A DNA stretch of 64,000 bases from Burkholderia sp. 9120 (GTDB lineage: Bacteria; Pseudomonadota; Gammaproteobacteria; Burkholderiales; Burkholderiaceae). Below the pieces are notes generated by a model. It made no database searches. It had not been told where the DNA came from and saw nothing but the letters and a program-made list of their open reading frames with translations. The position numbers and the translations under genes were made by a program. Where the stretch lies: assembly GCF_000745015.1 (NCBI RefSeq), contig NZ_JQNA01000002.1:3162001-3226000 (forward strand), read 5' to 3'. Positions within the stretch are counted from its first letter, which is position 1. Every line of letters starts with the position of its first letter. Positions 9,264 to 17,230 of this stretch are shown in pieces.

Positions 9264-10105
9264 ACGTTTCTCCCTGCTTCCAGCGCCTGCAGCGCGAGTT
9301 GCCACTCGTGCGCATCGACGCGGATAAAGTGGTTTTTCTCGCGGGCTTCGAGGAACGGCACGCCACAGCCCATCCGCGTATCGCAGACGATAATGCGCGG
9401 CTGTGCTTCAGGGTGCGCGCGCGCCGCGTCGAAGGCGGCGACCACGGCGGCAAGATCGTTGCCGTCCACGCGCTGCACGAACCAGCCGAATGCCTGCAGC
9501 TTGTCGACCAGCGGCTCGAACGCCATCACGTTCGACGACGGCCCGTCGGCCTGCTGATTGTTCACGTCGACCATGGCGATCAGGTTGTCGAGTTGCCAGT
9601 GCGCGGCGGACATCAGGCCTTCCCAGACCGCGCCTTCGTCGAGTTCGCCGTCGGAGAACAGCGTGTAGACGAAGGCGTCCGATTGCTTGCGCTTCAGGCC
9701 GAGGCAGCGGCCCACCGCGATCGTCAGACCCTGGCCGAGCGAGCCGCCGGACATCTCCATGCCGGGCGTGTAGCTGGCCATGCCGGACATCGGCAGACGG
9801 CTGTCGTCGCTGCCGTAGGTCTCCAGTTCTTCATCAGCGATGATGCCGGCCTCGATCAGCGCGGCGTAGAGCGCGATCGCGTAATGACCGTTGGATAGGA
9901 GGAAGCGGTCGCGGCCTTCCCAGTCGGGATCGTCGGCGCGATAACGCAGCGCGCGGAAGTAGGCGACCGCCAGCACGTCGGCGATGTCGAGCGCCTGGCC
10001 GATATAGCCCTGGCCTTGCACTTCGCCCATTCGCAGCGCGTTGCGGCGGATCTGGTACGCGTGCTCCGCGAGTTCTGCGTAGGGGGCGGTTTCGCTGGGA
10101 TTCAC
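9260..10105 (-). CDS. Transketolase N-terminal subunit (split transketolase)
   Basis: A 281-residue ThDP-binding half of transketolase. It has SNGHYA at 71-76, GSLGQG at 121-126, and the ThDP/Mg motif SDGELDEG at 151-158, followed by the conserved Asn in DVNNQQ. The start is GTG at 10105 with GGAG 8 bp upstream. It is the first gene of the operon and faces the LysR gene across a short divergent control region. Together with the next gene it makes a complete enzyme. The operon also contains an intact one-piece transketolase, so the two enzymes probably act on different substrates. Confidence 0.9.
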   Translation of the reverse strand: MNPSETAPYAELAEHAYQIRRNALRMGEVQGQGYIGQALDIADVLAVAYFRALRYRADDPDWEGRDRFLLSNGHYAIALYAALIEAGIIADEELETYGSDDSRLPMSGMASYTPGMEMSGGSLGQGLTIAVGRCLGLKRKQSDAFVYTLFSDGELDEGAVWEGLMSAAHWQLDNLIAMVDVNNQQADGPSSNVMAFEPLVDKLQAFGWFVQRVDGNDLAAVVAAFDAARAHPEAQPRIIVCDTRMGCGVPFLEAREKNHFIRVDAHEWQLALQALEAGRNV

Positions 10106-10224
10106 TGGGCGTCTCCAAAGTTTTTTGTGGTCCGCATCGACACCGCGGCCAGTGATTCAAGCGTAATCTCGCGCCCGCTTGCGCTCAAACGAATTAAGAT
10201 GGCCAATAGATGAATTGAATTCAC

Positions 10225-11127
10225 GTGGGTGCTGCCATGCACAATCGCGTCACGCTCAAGTCGATACAAGCGTTCGAAGCCGCCGCGCGGCTTTCGTCGT
10301 TTGCGCTCGCAGCAGAAGAACTGTTCGTGACGCCGTCCGCGATCAGTCATCAAATCAAGCTGCTCGAAGAGCAATTGAGCATTCGTCTGTTCCATCGGCT
10401 GCATCGGACGGTGCTGCTGACCGACTCGGGGCGGCAATACGCTGAGGAAATCACGTCGGCGTTCGGGCGGATCGACGCGGCCACGCGCGAGATCGGCCGC
10501 GTGGCGAAAAGCGACATCCTGACGATTCACTGCACGCCGAGCTTCGCGACGCAATGGCTGATGCCGCGTATCGCGCGATTCAGCGCGACGCATCCGGATA
10601 TCGACGTGCGCCTGAATGCATCGTCGGAAGCGGCGGATCTGATTTCAGGCGCGGTCGATATCGACATCCGCTATGGGCCGCGCAAGCTGCAACCCGCCGG
10701 CACGCTGGTGCTCGAATTACCGCCGGAGACGATCGTGCCGCTCTGTTCGCCCGCGCTGATGAGCGGCGACTATCCGCTGCTGGGCGTCGCGGATCTGCAG
10801 CACCATCCTCTCGTTCATAGCGAAGGCTGTCTGGTGAGCTGGCGTGACTGGATGCGCTTGCATCGAAAGACGCGGGTCGATATTGGGCGTGGGCCGCGTT
10901 TCGATCGCTCGTTCATGGCGTTGAGCGCCGCTGTCGATGGGCTCGGCGTGTGCCTCGAAAGCCTGCTGCTCGCGCAACGCGAACTGGAAACGGGGCGGCT
11001 GGTTGCGCCGTTCGGGTTGGAAGGACTGGAGGTGCGGGGTTACACGCTGAATCTGTTGAAGTCGCGTGTCGACTTGCCGAAGCTGCGCAGCTTTCAGGAC
11101 TGGTTGTTTGCGGAGCTGGAGCGGTGA
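10225..11127 (+). CDS. LysR family transcriptional regulator (GcvA-like)
   Basis: A LysR-type regulator of 296-300 residues. The N-terminal winged helix contains LAAEELFVTPSAISHQI and the following effector domain resembles the GcvA subgroup. Two starts are possible: GTG 10225 and ATG 10237; the ribosome site is weak for both. It is divergent from the split-transketolase/TRAP operon, with about 120 bp between the starts. By the usual logic of this family it controls that operon in response to a pathway intermediate. That assignment is inferred from position only. Confidence 0.9.
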   Translation: MGAAMHNRVTLKSIQAFEAAARLSSFALAAEELFVTPSAISHQIKLLEEQLSIRLFHRLHRTVLLTDSGRQYAEEITSAFGRIDAATREIGRVAKSDILTIHCTPSFATQWLMPRIARFSATHPDIDVRLNASSEAADLISGAVDIDIRYGPRKLQPAGTLVLELPPETIVPLCSPALMSGDYPLLGVADLQHHPLVHSEGCLVSWRDWMRLHRKTRVDIGRGPRFDRSFMALSAAVDGLGVCLESLLLAQRELETGRLVAPFGLEGLEVRGYTLNLLKSRVDLPKLRSFQDWLFAELER

Positions 11128-11240
11128 GTGGGTGTGTGGACAGGCACAGAGAATATGAGCACGCGATGTTTCTGCCGGGCTGTCGATGGCCGCACGTGCT
11201 TTTTAGTCTGAATGTGTCAGCTAAACGAATGAGCGATTGA

Positions 11241-11513
11241 TCACATGCTATCCGCCAGCCGGGTGGATTTGAGTCGCCCAAGACTGCCCGCAAACCGCAA
11301 CCGCGTCGAACGCCACCCGGTAAGCGCCTGAATCCGTTGCTGCTGTGCGTTGGCCAGCGCGGTTTGCGCGTTGAGCAACTCCAGAATGTTGCCGACGCCT
11401 GCCTGATATCGGCGCTGCGCCGCTGTGAACGAGCGCTGCGCAATATCCAGCAATGTCGCGCTGTCTTTCACCTCATTTGTCGAGGTTTGCACGGCCTGAT
11501 AGCTGTTGTCCCA
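11241..11513 (-). pseudogene. Remnant of TolC-type outer membrane efflux protein (C-terminal ~90 residues)
   Basis: The last 90 or so codons resemble the end of an outer membrane efflux protein. The conserved stretch DNSYQAVQTSTNEV leads into AQRRYQAGVGNILELLNAQ, where the RYQAGVGNILELLNAQ helix is a hallmark of TolC/OprM homologues. All upstream parts (signal, beta-barrel and first hairpins) are missing. The homology stops abruptly near 11513, where the frame runs into sequence of a different kind. An open frame continues to 11618 but its first 35 residues are not TolC-like. I read this as a deletion remnant of the outer-membrane subunit of a type I secretion or efflux system. Confidence 0.72.
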
Positions 11514-11770
11514 CTCACAGCCGCGACCTGAATCAGTTGCTGGCGCGTCCAGGTGGTGCCGTCGGCAAACTGCACCCCATCTGGACGCCCGTGTCACCGT
11601 CGCGCAATTCAGCGACAAGGGTAATTTCGTCGGCCACAGATGCCATCTGTTAGATGAAGGGAGCTATTATCATTAGCCGCGCCAATCGCGCTGACTACTG
11701 CGCCAACAATAGAGTTGATAGTGTTAGCCGCCGGGATAACCAGATTTTGTGCCGTCGTAATGTCTGCCAT
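11514..11770 (-). pseudogene. Remnants of an RTX / haemolysin-type calcium-binding exoprotein
   Basis: An ATG at 11770 (AGGA about 12 bp upstream) opens a 53-codon frame starting MADITTAQNLVIPAANTINS and ending in TGA at 11609-11611. In the same frame after two stops, codons 11569-11516 read FADGTTWTRQQLIQVAAV. That resembles the FADGT-W segment found in haemolysin-type calcium-binding related domains of secreted RTX proteins. The FADGT piece runs straight into the TolC-like remnant at about 11513. The simplest reading is that a long exoprotein gene lost its middle and was joined to the tail of its secretion channel gene. The exoprotein assignment rests on one short motif and is tentative. 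Confidence 0.45.
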
Positions 11771-11858
11771 CGATATATCGTCCTATTGGGAATGTCGCTT
11801 TACCGTGTAACCGTCCCGCTGACTATGGAATATGAATACCGAACAAACGGCGTCCATA

Positions 11859-12581
11859 TCATTGATCTGAGGTGGTGAGGAGTGACCTCGCGATGCGCCC
11901 CCGATCTGGCTCATCCATTTTGCTTCCTTGTGAATAGAGAATTCGCGCGACTGCACATGCCTCCGCATAATTCGCCGTTGGAAAAGCGCGCAATCTCAGA
12001 AGAAATGAATCTCCCTCACCATTGGGGAGAGATGCAGCAAGCTTGGTGATGTTTGTTGCCGTGTCTTGCAGGCTTGCCGACACGTTGGGGAGACTATCCA
12101 GATCCGACTGAATGGCCGATTTTTCGACAAGAAACCAGGTTCTAGCTTCGTTTGCATTGAATGAGCCAACAATTTTATTGGCCCTAACTCTGAATTCAGT
12201 CGGTGGAAACTTTCCCTTTACAAATCTTCCGCAGGATTCTTCATCAAGAGCGCCCAGCACCTTACTGACGAGCGGAAGATATTGGGCTAGCAAGTCGTTA
12301 TGTAGTTTGGCCATTCCTTGAACCATAAGGCGGCTCGCCACTTTTTGTCTGTCTGCCAGGCCAGGTGTCAAAGCAGCGTCACCTAGTTTGTGATTGTTCA
12401 TTTGCCAGTTCAGGAACTCTTCCTGTTCATGGCGGGCCGGTGAAGAGATTGGGAAAGGATTAAGCGCAGCGATCTCTTCCGGCGAAACAGACGGCTGTTG
12501 CCAATACTTCACCGCCGCTGCGCACGTAATAGCACCCGAGACGACGAGCGCCACCCATAATTTCAAGGTTATTTTGACCAT
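11859..12581 (-). CDS. Uncharacterised protein with N-terminal membrane anchor
   Basis: A 240-residue protein I do not recognise. Residues about 5-25 form one hydrophobic segment (WVALVVSGAITCAAAV) acting as an uncleaved anchor or signal. The rest is soluble and mixed helical, with two Cys (CGRF and EACAV). ATG 12581 is the only sensible start, though no strong ribosome site is seen. The gene is AT-richer than its neighbours and lies directly upstream, on the same strand, of the RTX-like remnant. It may have belonged to the same lost secretion locus. There is no internal stop or frameshift, so it could still be expressed. Confidence 0.6.
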   Translation of the reverse strand: MVKITLKLWVALVVSGAITCAAAVKYWQQPSVSPEEIAALNPFPISSPARHEQEEFLNWQMNNHKLGDAALTPGLADRQKVASRLMVQGMAKLHNDLLAQYLPLVSKVLGALDEESCGRFVKGKFPPTEFRVRANKIVGSFNANEARTWFLVEKSAIQSDLDSLPNVSASLQDTATNITKLAASLPNGEGDSFLLRLRAFPTANYAEACAVARILYSQGSKMDEPDRGRIARSLLTTSDQ

Positions 12582-13285
12582 CTAGTTATTGTTGGTAGAT
12601 TTCTGGTTCGTGCTGGAGATTCAAGTCAGTGTGAACGCGTCGGGGTCCTGCCGTTGAGACGCGCCACTCAACAGAGCGTCCCGTTTTGCAGGAAGAAGAG
12701 CGGGCGCAGTAACGGGGTTGGGCTACCGGGAAGTTGAACCAGGAACCGACGAGCCGAAGCTCCCCGTCAAGGTAAAACTTCAAACAGGCATCCAAGCTTG
12801 CCCGTCGTTGTTTTCGACGGCATGTTGAGTCTGCCTTGCACCTGATCACCTAGGCAAGAGAATAGGGATGCAAAACTATTATTCCGGAGTTTTCCACTGA
12901 CGTGCCGGCGTGAGTTCTGAAAGGCGAATTCATAGAGCATCGATTTTTCGCCGTACGGGATGGTCTGTAAGCGAACTTATCACCGAGACGATGCATACGG
13001 GCGAGTGTGGGTTTTACCGGCTCAATTACAAGTGCCGCTCTGACAGAGGGCTGTGCTTTGCATTGGGACCGGTTATGGGGCGTCTCTTCGGGCTTAAGAC
13101 GACGTATTGCGGGGAACTGGCCGACGTGCGGTGGTCGGCTACGTGGTCCAACGGTGATCCGTCCGCGAGTCGGTCGCATCGGTCGCATCGGTCGCATTGC
13201 GCAGCAGAGCATTTTTAACCAAGACACCCACCCCTGAGCCTCAGTATCCTTGGCCATATTCGTCATCTCATACGGGAACCTCACC
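12582..13285. other. About 700 bp without a convincing gene
   Basis: Between the anchored protein and alaX, open frames of 87 and 144 codons on the minus strand and 102 on the plus strand exist. None has a recognisable domain, a good ribosome site or normal codon use for this genome. The composition is less GC-rich than the surroundings. It contains a small tandem repeat (13171-13197). It is best read as decayed DNA adjoining the secretion-locus scar, plus the alaX upstream region. Confidence 0.5.
13171..13197. repeat. Three exact tandem copies of CGGTCGCAT
   Basis: The 9-bp unit CGGTCGCAT occurs three times in succession without mismatch (13171-13179, 13180-13188, 13189-13197). It lies about 90 bp before the alaX start. 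The length is a multiple of three, but no credible coding frame crosses it. Confidence 0.9.
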
Positions 13286-14002
13286 GTGGCGCACTACCTT
13301 TGCCATGAACAGCCGGATCTGCTGGATTTCGACACGACGGTACTCGCCGCGCGACCCGGCGCGGTCGTGCTGGGACGTTCCGCGCTGCATCCGGGCGGCG
13401 GCGGCCAGGTCTCAGACGCGGCCACGCTGACACACGCGCACGGCGCCGCGCGCATTACCGGCGTCGCGGCGGAAGGCGGTCTGCTGTGGCATTTGCTCGA
13501 CGAACCGCTCGAATTGAGCGGCGACGTGCATGTCGCCATCGACGCCGCGCGCCGCGCCACCGTCGCGCAACTGCATACCGGTACACATATTCTCAACGCG
13601 CTGGTGTACCAGCGTTTCGCCGGCGCGCTCGTGACCGGCGCGCAGATCAATGCCGACGGCACGGCGCGCATGGACTTCGATCTGCCCGACGCGGACAACG
13701 ACGCGCTGCGCGCGCTCGAAGAGCCCGTCAACGACGTGATCCGCCGTGCGATGGATGTGCGCATCTATTACGTCAGTACAGCCGAAGCGCAGTCGACCGA
13801 AGGCTTGATTCGCAGCTTGTCGGTCGCGCCGCCGCCCACCTCGGACGGCCGCGTGCGGATCGTCGAGATCGGCGATCTGGATCGGCAGGCTTGCGGCGGC
13901 ACGCATTTGAGCAACACCGCTCAGTCGCGTCAGATCCGTATCGGCAAGATCGAAAACAAAGGCCGTCGCAATCGTCGTGTCAGAATCGAACTGGTTGGAT
14001 GA
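13286..14002 (+). CDS. alaX: Alanyl-tRNA editing protein AlaX
   Basis: A free-standing editing domain that hydrolyses misacylated Ser-tRNA(Ala) (and Gly-tRNA(Ala)). The zinc/catalytic motifs are present: HTGTH (His97, His101) and CGGTH (Cys203, His207), with the preceding ALHPGGGGQ loop. It is 238 residues from GTG 13286. A TTG at 13250 would add 12 unconserved residues, so 13286 is preferred, though neither has a strong ribosome site. The AraC regulator follows after 18 bp on the same strand. The housekeeping AlaRS gene is not in the window. Confidence 0.9.
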   Translation: MAHYLCHEQPDLLDFDTTVLAARPGAVVLGRSALHPGGGGQVSDAATLTHAHGAARITGVAAEGGLLWHLLDEPLELSGDVHVAIDAARRATVAQLHTGTHILNALVYQRFAGALVTGAQINADGTARMDFDLPDADNDALRALEEPVNDVIRRAMDVRIYYVSTAEAQSTEGLIRSLSVAPPPTSDGRVRIVEIGDLDRQACGGTHLSNTAQSRQIRIGKIENKGRRNRRVRIELVG

Positions 14003-14020
14003 ACACCCAGAGGACCCGTC

Positions 14021-14875
14021 ATGCAAACGTCGGATAAAAGCGAACCGGAGGTGGTCTGCTGGCGCGATGGCGCGCTCGACGGCGCGTGTCTCGCGACCGC
14101 CCGTTACGGCGATCACAAGTTCGACCGGCATCTGCACGACGAACTCGTCATCGTCATGACGGAGAGCGGCGCGGGGCAATGCCATACGCGCGCGGGCAGC
14201 GACGTCGCCGGACCGGGTAGCGTGCTGGTGTTCGGACCCGGCGAGTATCACAGCGGCGAAGTGTGGGAAGGCCGCGAATGGATTTACCGGGCCATTTATC
14301 TCGACATGGAAGGGCTGGGCGCGTTGAGCGCCGTGTTCTCGCCGGAATCGCGCGCCGATAGTCCGCTGCTGATTCCGCCGGGGCTCTATCAGGACCCGCA
14401 TCTTGCGGGTCTGCTGGTGAAAGCGCATGCGAGCCTCGACGAACAGCGCGCGGTGTCGCTGCTGGAGCGTCAGGCGAACTGGTGGGGCGCGATGGGGATG
14501 CTGGTCGGCCGATATGGCGAATCCGCGCAGACCTACGGCGAGGCGCGCCGTGAAGCGCACAAGATGGCGCAGGTGCGCGAGTACCTCGAGGCCAACTACG
14601 AGCGCGACATCTCAGTCGATGAACTCGCGGAGCTGGTGGGCTTGAGCCGCTATTACCTGACGCGTGCGTTCTGCAAGGAGTTCGGTTTGCCGCCGCACGC
14701 TTATGCGACGCAAGTGCGGCTGCTGGCTGCAAAACGGCTGCTCGCGACGGGGCACAATGCGGCGAGCGCGGCTGCGGCGGTTGGCTTTTACGACCAGAGC
14801 CATTTGAATCGGCTGTTCAAGCGAGCGTATGGGATCACGCCGGGGAAATACGCGGCGCTGAAGCCGGGGCATTAG
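14021..14875 (+). CDS. AraC family transcriptional regulator
   Basis: A 284-residue regulator. The N-terminal half is an AraC-type cupin sensor, with HLHDELVIVMTESGAGQ and a GPGEYHSGE stretch. The last 100 residues hold the two helix-turn-helix motifs (ISVDELAELVGLSRYYLTRAF and AASAAAAVGFYDQSHLNRLF). GAGG precedes ATG 14021. It is 18 bp behind alaX and probably co-transcribed with it. Such regulators often sit beside amino-acid exporters or transporters, but none is adjacent here, so the target is unknown. Confidence 0.9.
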   Translation: MQTSDKSEPEVVCWRDGALDGACLATARYGDHKFDRHLHDELVIVMTESGAGQCHTRAGSDVAGPGSVLVFGPGEYHSGEVWEGREWIYRAIYLDMEGLGALSAVFSPESRADSPLLIPPGLYQDPHLAGLLVKAHASLDEQRAVSLLERQANWWGAMGMLVGRYGESAQTYGEARREAHKMAQVREYLEANYERDISVDELAELVGLSRYYLTRAFCKEFGLPPHAYATQVRLLAAKRLLATGHNAASAAAAVGFYDQSHLNRLFKRAYGITPGKYAALKPGH

Positions 14876-14937
14876 TTTTTTGCGGACGCGTGGGGCGTTT
14901 TGGAGCGCGCCGCTCCGCACCGCATGCCCTAAAAAAC

Positions 14938-15336
14938 TCACGCCGGTAGCGGCACGTCCTCGATCAACGCCGCCTGCAACAAGCGCATCCGCCGATCGAC
15001 AAAATACCCACCGCCTTCGGTGTAACGCAAATAAACGCGGCTGCACAGCGAGCATTCCCAGACCGCGCAGCGGTTATACGGAAAGTAACGCGGTGCAATC
15101 GGCGCGGAGGGCGACCAGTAATCCACCTTGCCCGGCAGATATTCAGTGAAGGTCGGCTCCGGATCGTCCTCCGGCATCAACGTGCCGACTTCTTCGAACC
15201 GCGTTTCGTCGATCGACAACGGCTGCGATTGCCAGCCTTCGAGCGGCGTTTTCGTGCATGAGCAGGGCGCGGCAACGCGCGCTTCCGCTTCACGCGCGAG
15301 GTCGAGCAGCGTCGCCGCGTTCAGATAGTCCGCCAT
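14938..15336 (-). CDS. Small uncharacterised protein with paired cysteines
   Basis: A 132-residue soluble protein of unknown function. It has a CSC motif near residue 25 (CSCTKTPLEGW) and a CSLC motif near residue 100 (WECSLCSRVYLRYTEGGGY), a spacing that could form one zinc or metal site. Start ATG 15336 has AGGA about 12 bp upstream; an upstream in-frame start is less well supported. It is acidic and lacks a signal peptide or membrane segment. It is convergent with the AraC gene and about 330 bp upstream of nothing functionally linked. Confidence 0.65.
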   Translation of the reverse strand: MADYLNAATLLDLAREAEARVAAPCSCTKTPLEGWQSQPLSIDETRFEEVGTLMPEDDPEPTFTEYLPGKVDYWSPSAPIAPRYFPYNRCAVWECSLCSRVYLRYTEGGGYFVDRRMRLLQAALIEDVPLPA

Positions 15337-15443
15337 AACGGAAATGATTCCTGCAGAGTTGTGGGAAGACACGTGCGAGCGCGGACCATGAAGCCGCGCG
15401 CTGCATCGCCGCTATCATGCCCGCGCTCGCGCCGCAGGGAAAG

Positions 15444-16112
15444 TCAGTTGTTCATCATCCGTTCCCGTTGCGGCACGACCCACGAGCGGTCGAAGCGTCC
15501 TTCGGCGATGGCTTTGAGCGACGCCGTTTCCTTCGCGTGCTGGCGGCGCGCGCCTTCAATGACGGCTTCCACATCGGCGGGCGCGATCGCTAAAAGGCCA
15601 TCTTCATCGCCGACGATAATGTCGCCCGGATGCACCGCCATGCCGCCTACGGTCACCGGCACGTTGATCTCGCCGGGCCCATTCTTGTACGGACCACGAT
15701 GCGTGACGCCCCGCGCGTACACCGGAAAATCGCGTAGCCGCAGCGCGCCGACGTCGCGAATCGCGCCATCGATCACGAGGCCTTGCACGCCGAGACTTTC
15801 CGCGAAACTCGCCATGATTTCGCCCATCAGCGCCTGCGTGAGATCACCGGCGCCGTCGATCACCAGCACGTCGCCGGGTCGGCAAAAATCGAACGCGCGA
15901 TGAATCGCCAGGTTGTCGCCCGGTCGCGTATGGACCGTGACCGCGGTGCCGGCCATTGGCCGTGGTCGATGGTACGGGCGCAAGCCGACCATGCCGCTCG
16001 AGCGCGCCATGTTGTCGCTGAGCAGCGACACCGCCAGTTCCCGCAATGCGTCGAGTGTGGCCGCGTGGGCCTGAGGCGCGGACTCGTATTCGCGCCAGCC
16101 GATTGGATTCAT
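15444..16112 (-). CDS. RraA-like 4-carboxy-4-hydroxy-2-oxoadipate (CHA) aldolase
   Basis: A 222-residue protein of the class II HMG/CHA aldolase (RraA-like) family. It cleaves CHA to pyruvate and oxaloacetate at the end of protocatechuate 4,5-cleavage and gallate degradation. The catalytic/metal motif DGAIRD is at 115-120 (Arg119, Asp120), preceded by GDVLVIDGAGD at 80-90 and followed by a GDEDG near the C-terminus. The ATG at 16112 overlaps the stop of the hydratase gene (ATGA, 16109-16112). That pairing with a LigJ-type hydratase argues for a true aldolase rather than the RNase E inhibitor RraA. The open frame continuing upstream in this register is antisense noise over the hydratase. Confidence 0.87.
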   Translation of the reverse strand: MNPIGWREYESAPQAHAATLDALRELAVSLLSDNMARSSGMVGLRPYHRPRPMAGTAVTVHTRPGDNLAIHRAFDFCRPGDVLVIDGAGDLTQALMGEIMASFAESLGVQGLVIDGAIRDVGALRLRDFPVYARGVTHRGPYKNGPGEINVPVTVGGMAVHPGDIIVGDEDGLLAIAPADVEAVIEGARRQHAKETASLKAIAEGRFDRSWVVPQRERMMNN

Positions 16113-17149
16113 ACCGTTGCCCCTTGTGTGGCGGATTGACGATCGAGTTGCCGCGATAAACGCGGATAGACGCTGCGTGCGTTGTCTTCGTAGATGCATT
16201 GCCGGTCCGCTGCGCTCAACCAGTCGATCGCGTCGATATAGCGGCGCGTGTCGTCGTAGTAGTGGCCGGTTTCGGGATCGATACCCTGTACCGCGCCGAT
16301 CGTTTCCGACGCGAACAGAATGTTCTCCACCGGAATCACCCTGGCGAGCAATTCGGCGCCGGGCTGGTGATAGACGCAGGTGTCGAAGAACACGTTGTTC
16401 AGCACATACTCGCTGAGCAGCGGGCGTTTCATGTCTTGCGCGAGGCCGCGATAGCGTCCCCAGTGATACGGCACCGCGCCGCCGCCGTGCGGAATGATCA
16501 GACGCAGCGTGGGGAAATCGGCGAACAGATCGCCTTGCAGCAACTGCATGAACGCCGAGGTATCGCCGTTGATGTAATGCGCGCCGGTGGCGTGAAAATT
16601 CGCATTGCACGACGACGACACGTGAATCATGGCCGGCACGTCGAGTTCGACCATGGCTTCGTAGAGCGGATACCAGCTTCGATCGGTGATCGGCAAACCG
16701 GACCAATGTCCGCCGGACGGATCCGGATTCAGATTGCAGCCGATAAACCCAAGCTCTTCGACACAGCGCCGCAATTCGGCGATGCAGTTGGCGGGCGGCA
16801 CGCCCGGCGCCTGCGGCAACTGGCACACGCCGATGAAGTTGCGCGGAAACAGGCCGCATACGCGGTGCACGAGGTCGTTGGACTCGCTGGACCACACCGC
16901 GTTGGCTTCGGCGGAGGCGAGGTGATGACCCATGCCGGCAGCGCGCGGCGAGAAAATCGTCAGATCGGTGCCGCGTTCGCGCTGAATTCGCAGTTGACCG
17001 TTTTCGATGCTGTCGCGAATCTCGTCGTCGCCAATCGCGGGGCGGGGAGGCGGCGTGCCGCCATCTTTCAGCGCGGCGATCTGCTGCGCGCGCCAGGCTT
17101 CGTGCTGGGGAGGCGCGGTCGTGTAGTGACCGTGGCAATCGATGATCAT
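16109..17149 (-). CDS. ligJ: 4-oxalomesaconate hydratase, LigJ-type amidohydrolase
   Basis: A 346-residue amidohydrolase-2 family protein starting MIIDCHGHYTT. Expected metal and catalytic ligands are visible: His6 and His8 (CHGH), His176 (MIHVSSSC), His221 (IIPHGGGAVPYH) and Glu282 (ASETIGA). The reaction is hydration of 4-oxalomesaconate to CHA, the substrate of the aldolase encoded next. ATG 17149 is chosen over a TTG three codons earlier. The gene overlaps the aldolase by 4 bp. No 4,5-dioxygenase, lactonase or tautomerase is in the window, so the upper pathway must be elsewhere. Confidence 0.88.
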   Translation of the reverse strand: MIIDCHGHYTTAPPQHEAWRAQQIAALKDGGTPPPRPAIGDDEIRDSIENGQLRIQRERGTDLTIFSPRAAGMGHHLASAEANAVWSSESNDLVHRVCGLFPRNFIGVCQLPQAPGVPPANCIAELRRCVEELGFIGCNLNPDPSGGHWSGLPITDRSWYPLYEAMVELDVPAMIHVSSSCNANFHATGAHYINGDTSAFMQLLQGDLFADFPTLRLIIPHGGGAVPYHWGRYRGLAQDMKRPLLSEYVLNNVFFDTCVYHQPGAELLARVIPVENILFASETIGAVQGIDPETGHYYDDTRRYIDAIDWLSAADRQCIYEDNARSVYPRLSRQLDRQSATQGATV

Positions 17150-17230
17150 GGTGTGCAATACCCTTCAGTTGTGCTCGTGCGTGTGCCTGCGCGTGCCGGA
17201 TTCAATGAGCTGATCCGGCGCGGGCGGTCT

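Noticed and set aside
12586..13284. Open frames of 87 and 144 codons (minus) and 102 codons (plus)
   Set aside because: No ribosome site, no domain and unlike codon use. They look like chance frames in decayed sequence.
14873..14936. Bidirectional terminator between AraC and the small Cys protein
   Set aside because: GGAGCG-CGC-CGCTCC makes a hairpin, but the T-run precedes and the A-run follows the stem on both strands, the reverse of an intrinsic terminator.
16113..17138. Upstream extension of the CHA aldolase frame to 564 codons
   Set aside because: The extra part is Arg-rich and overlaps the well-supported LigJ gene in another frame. The real start is the coupled ATG at 16112.
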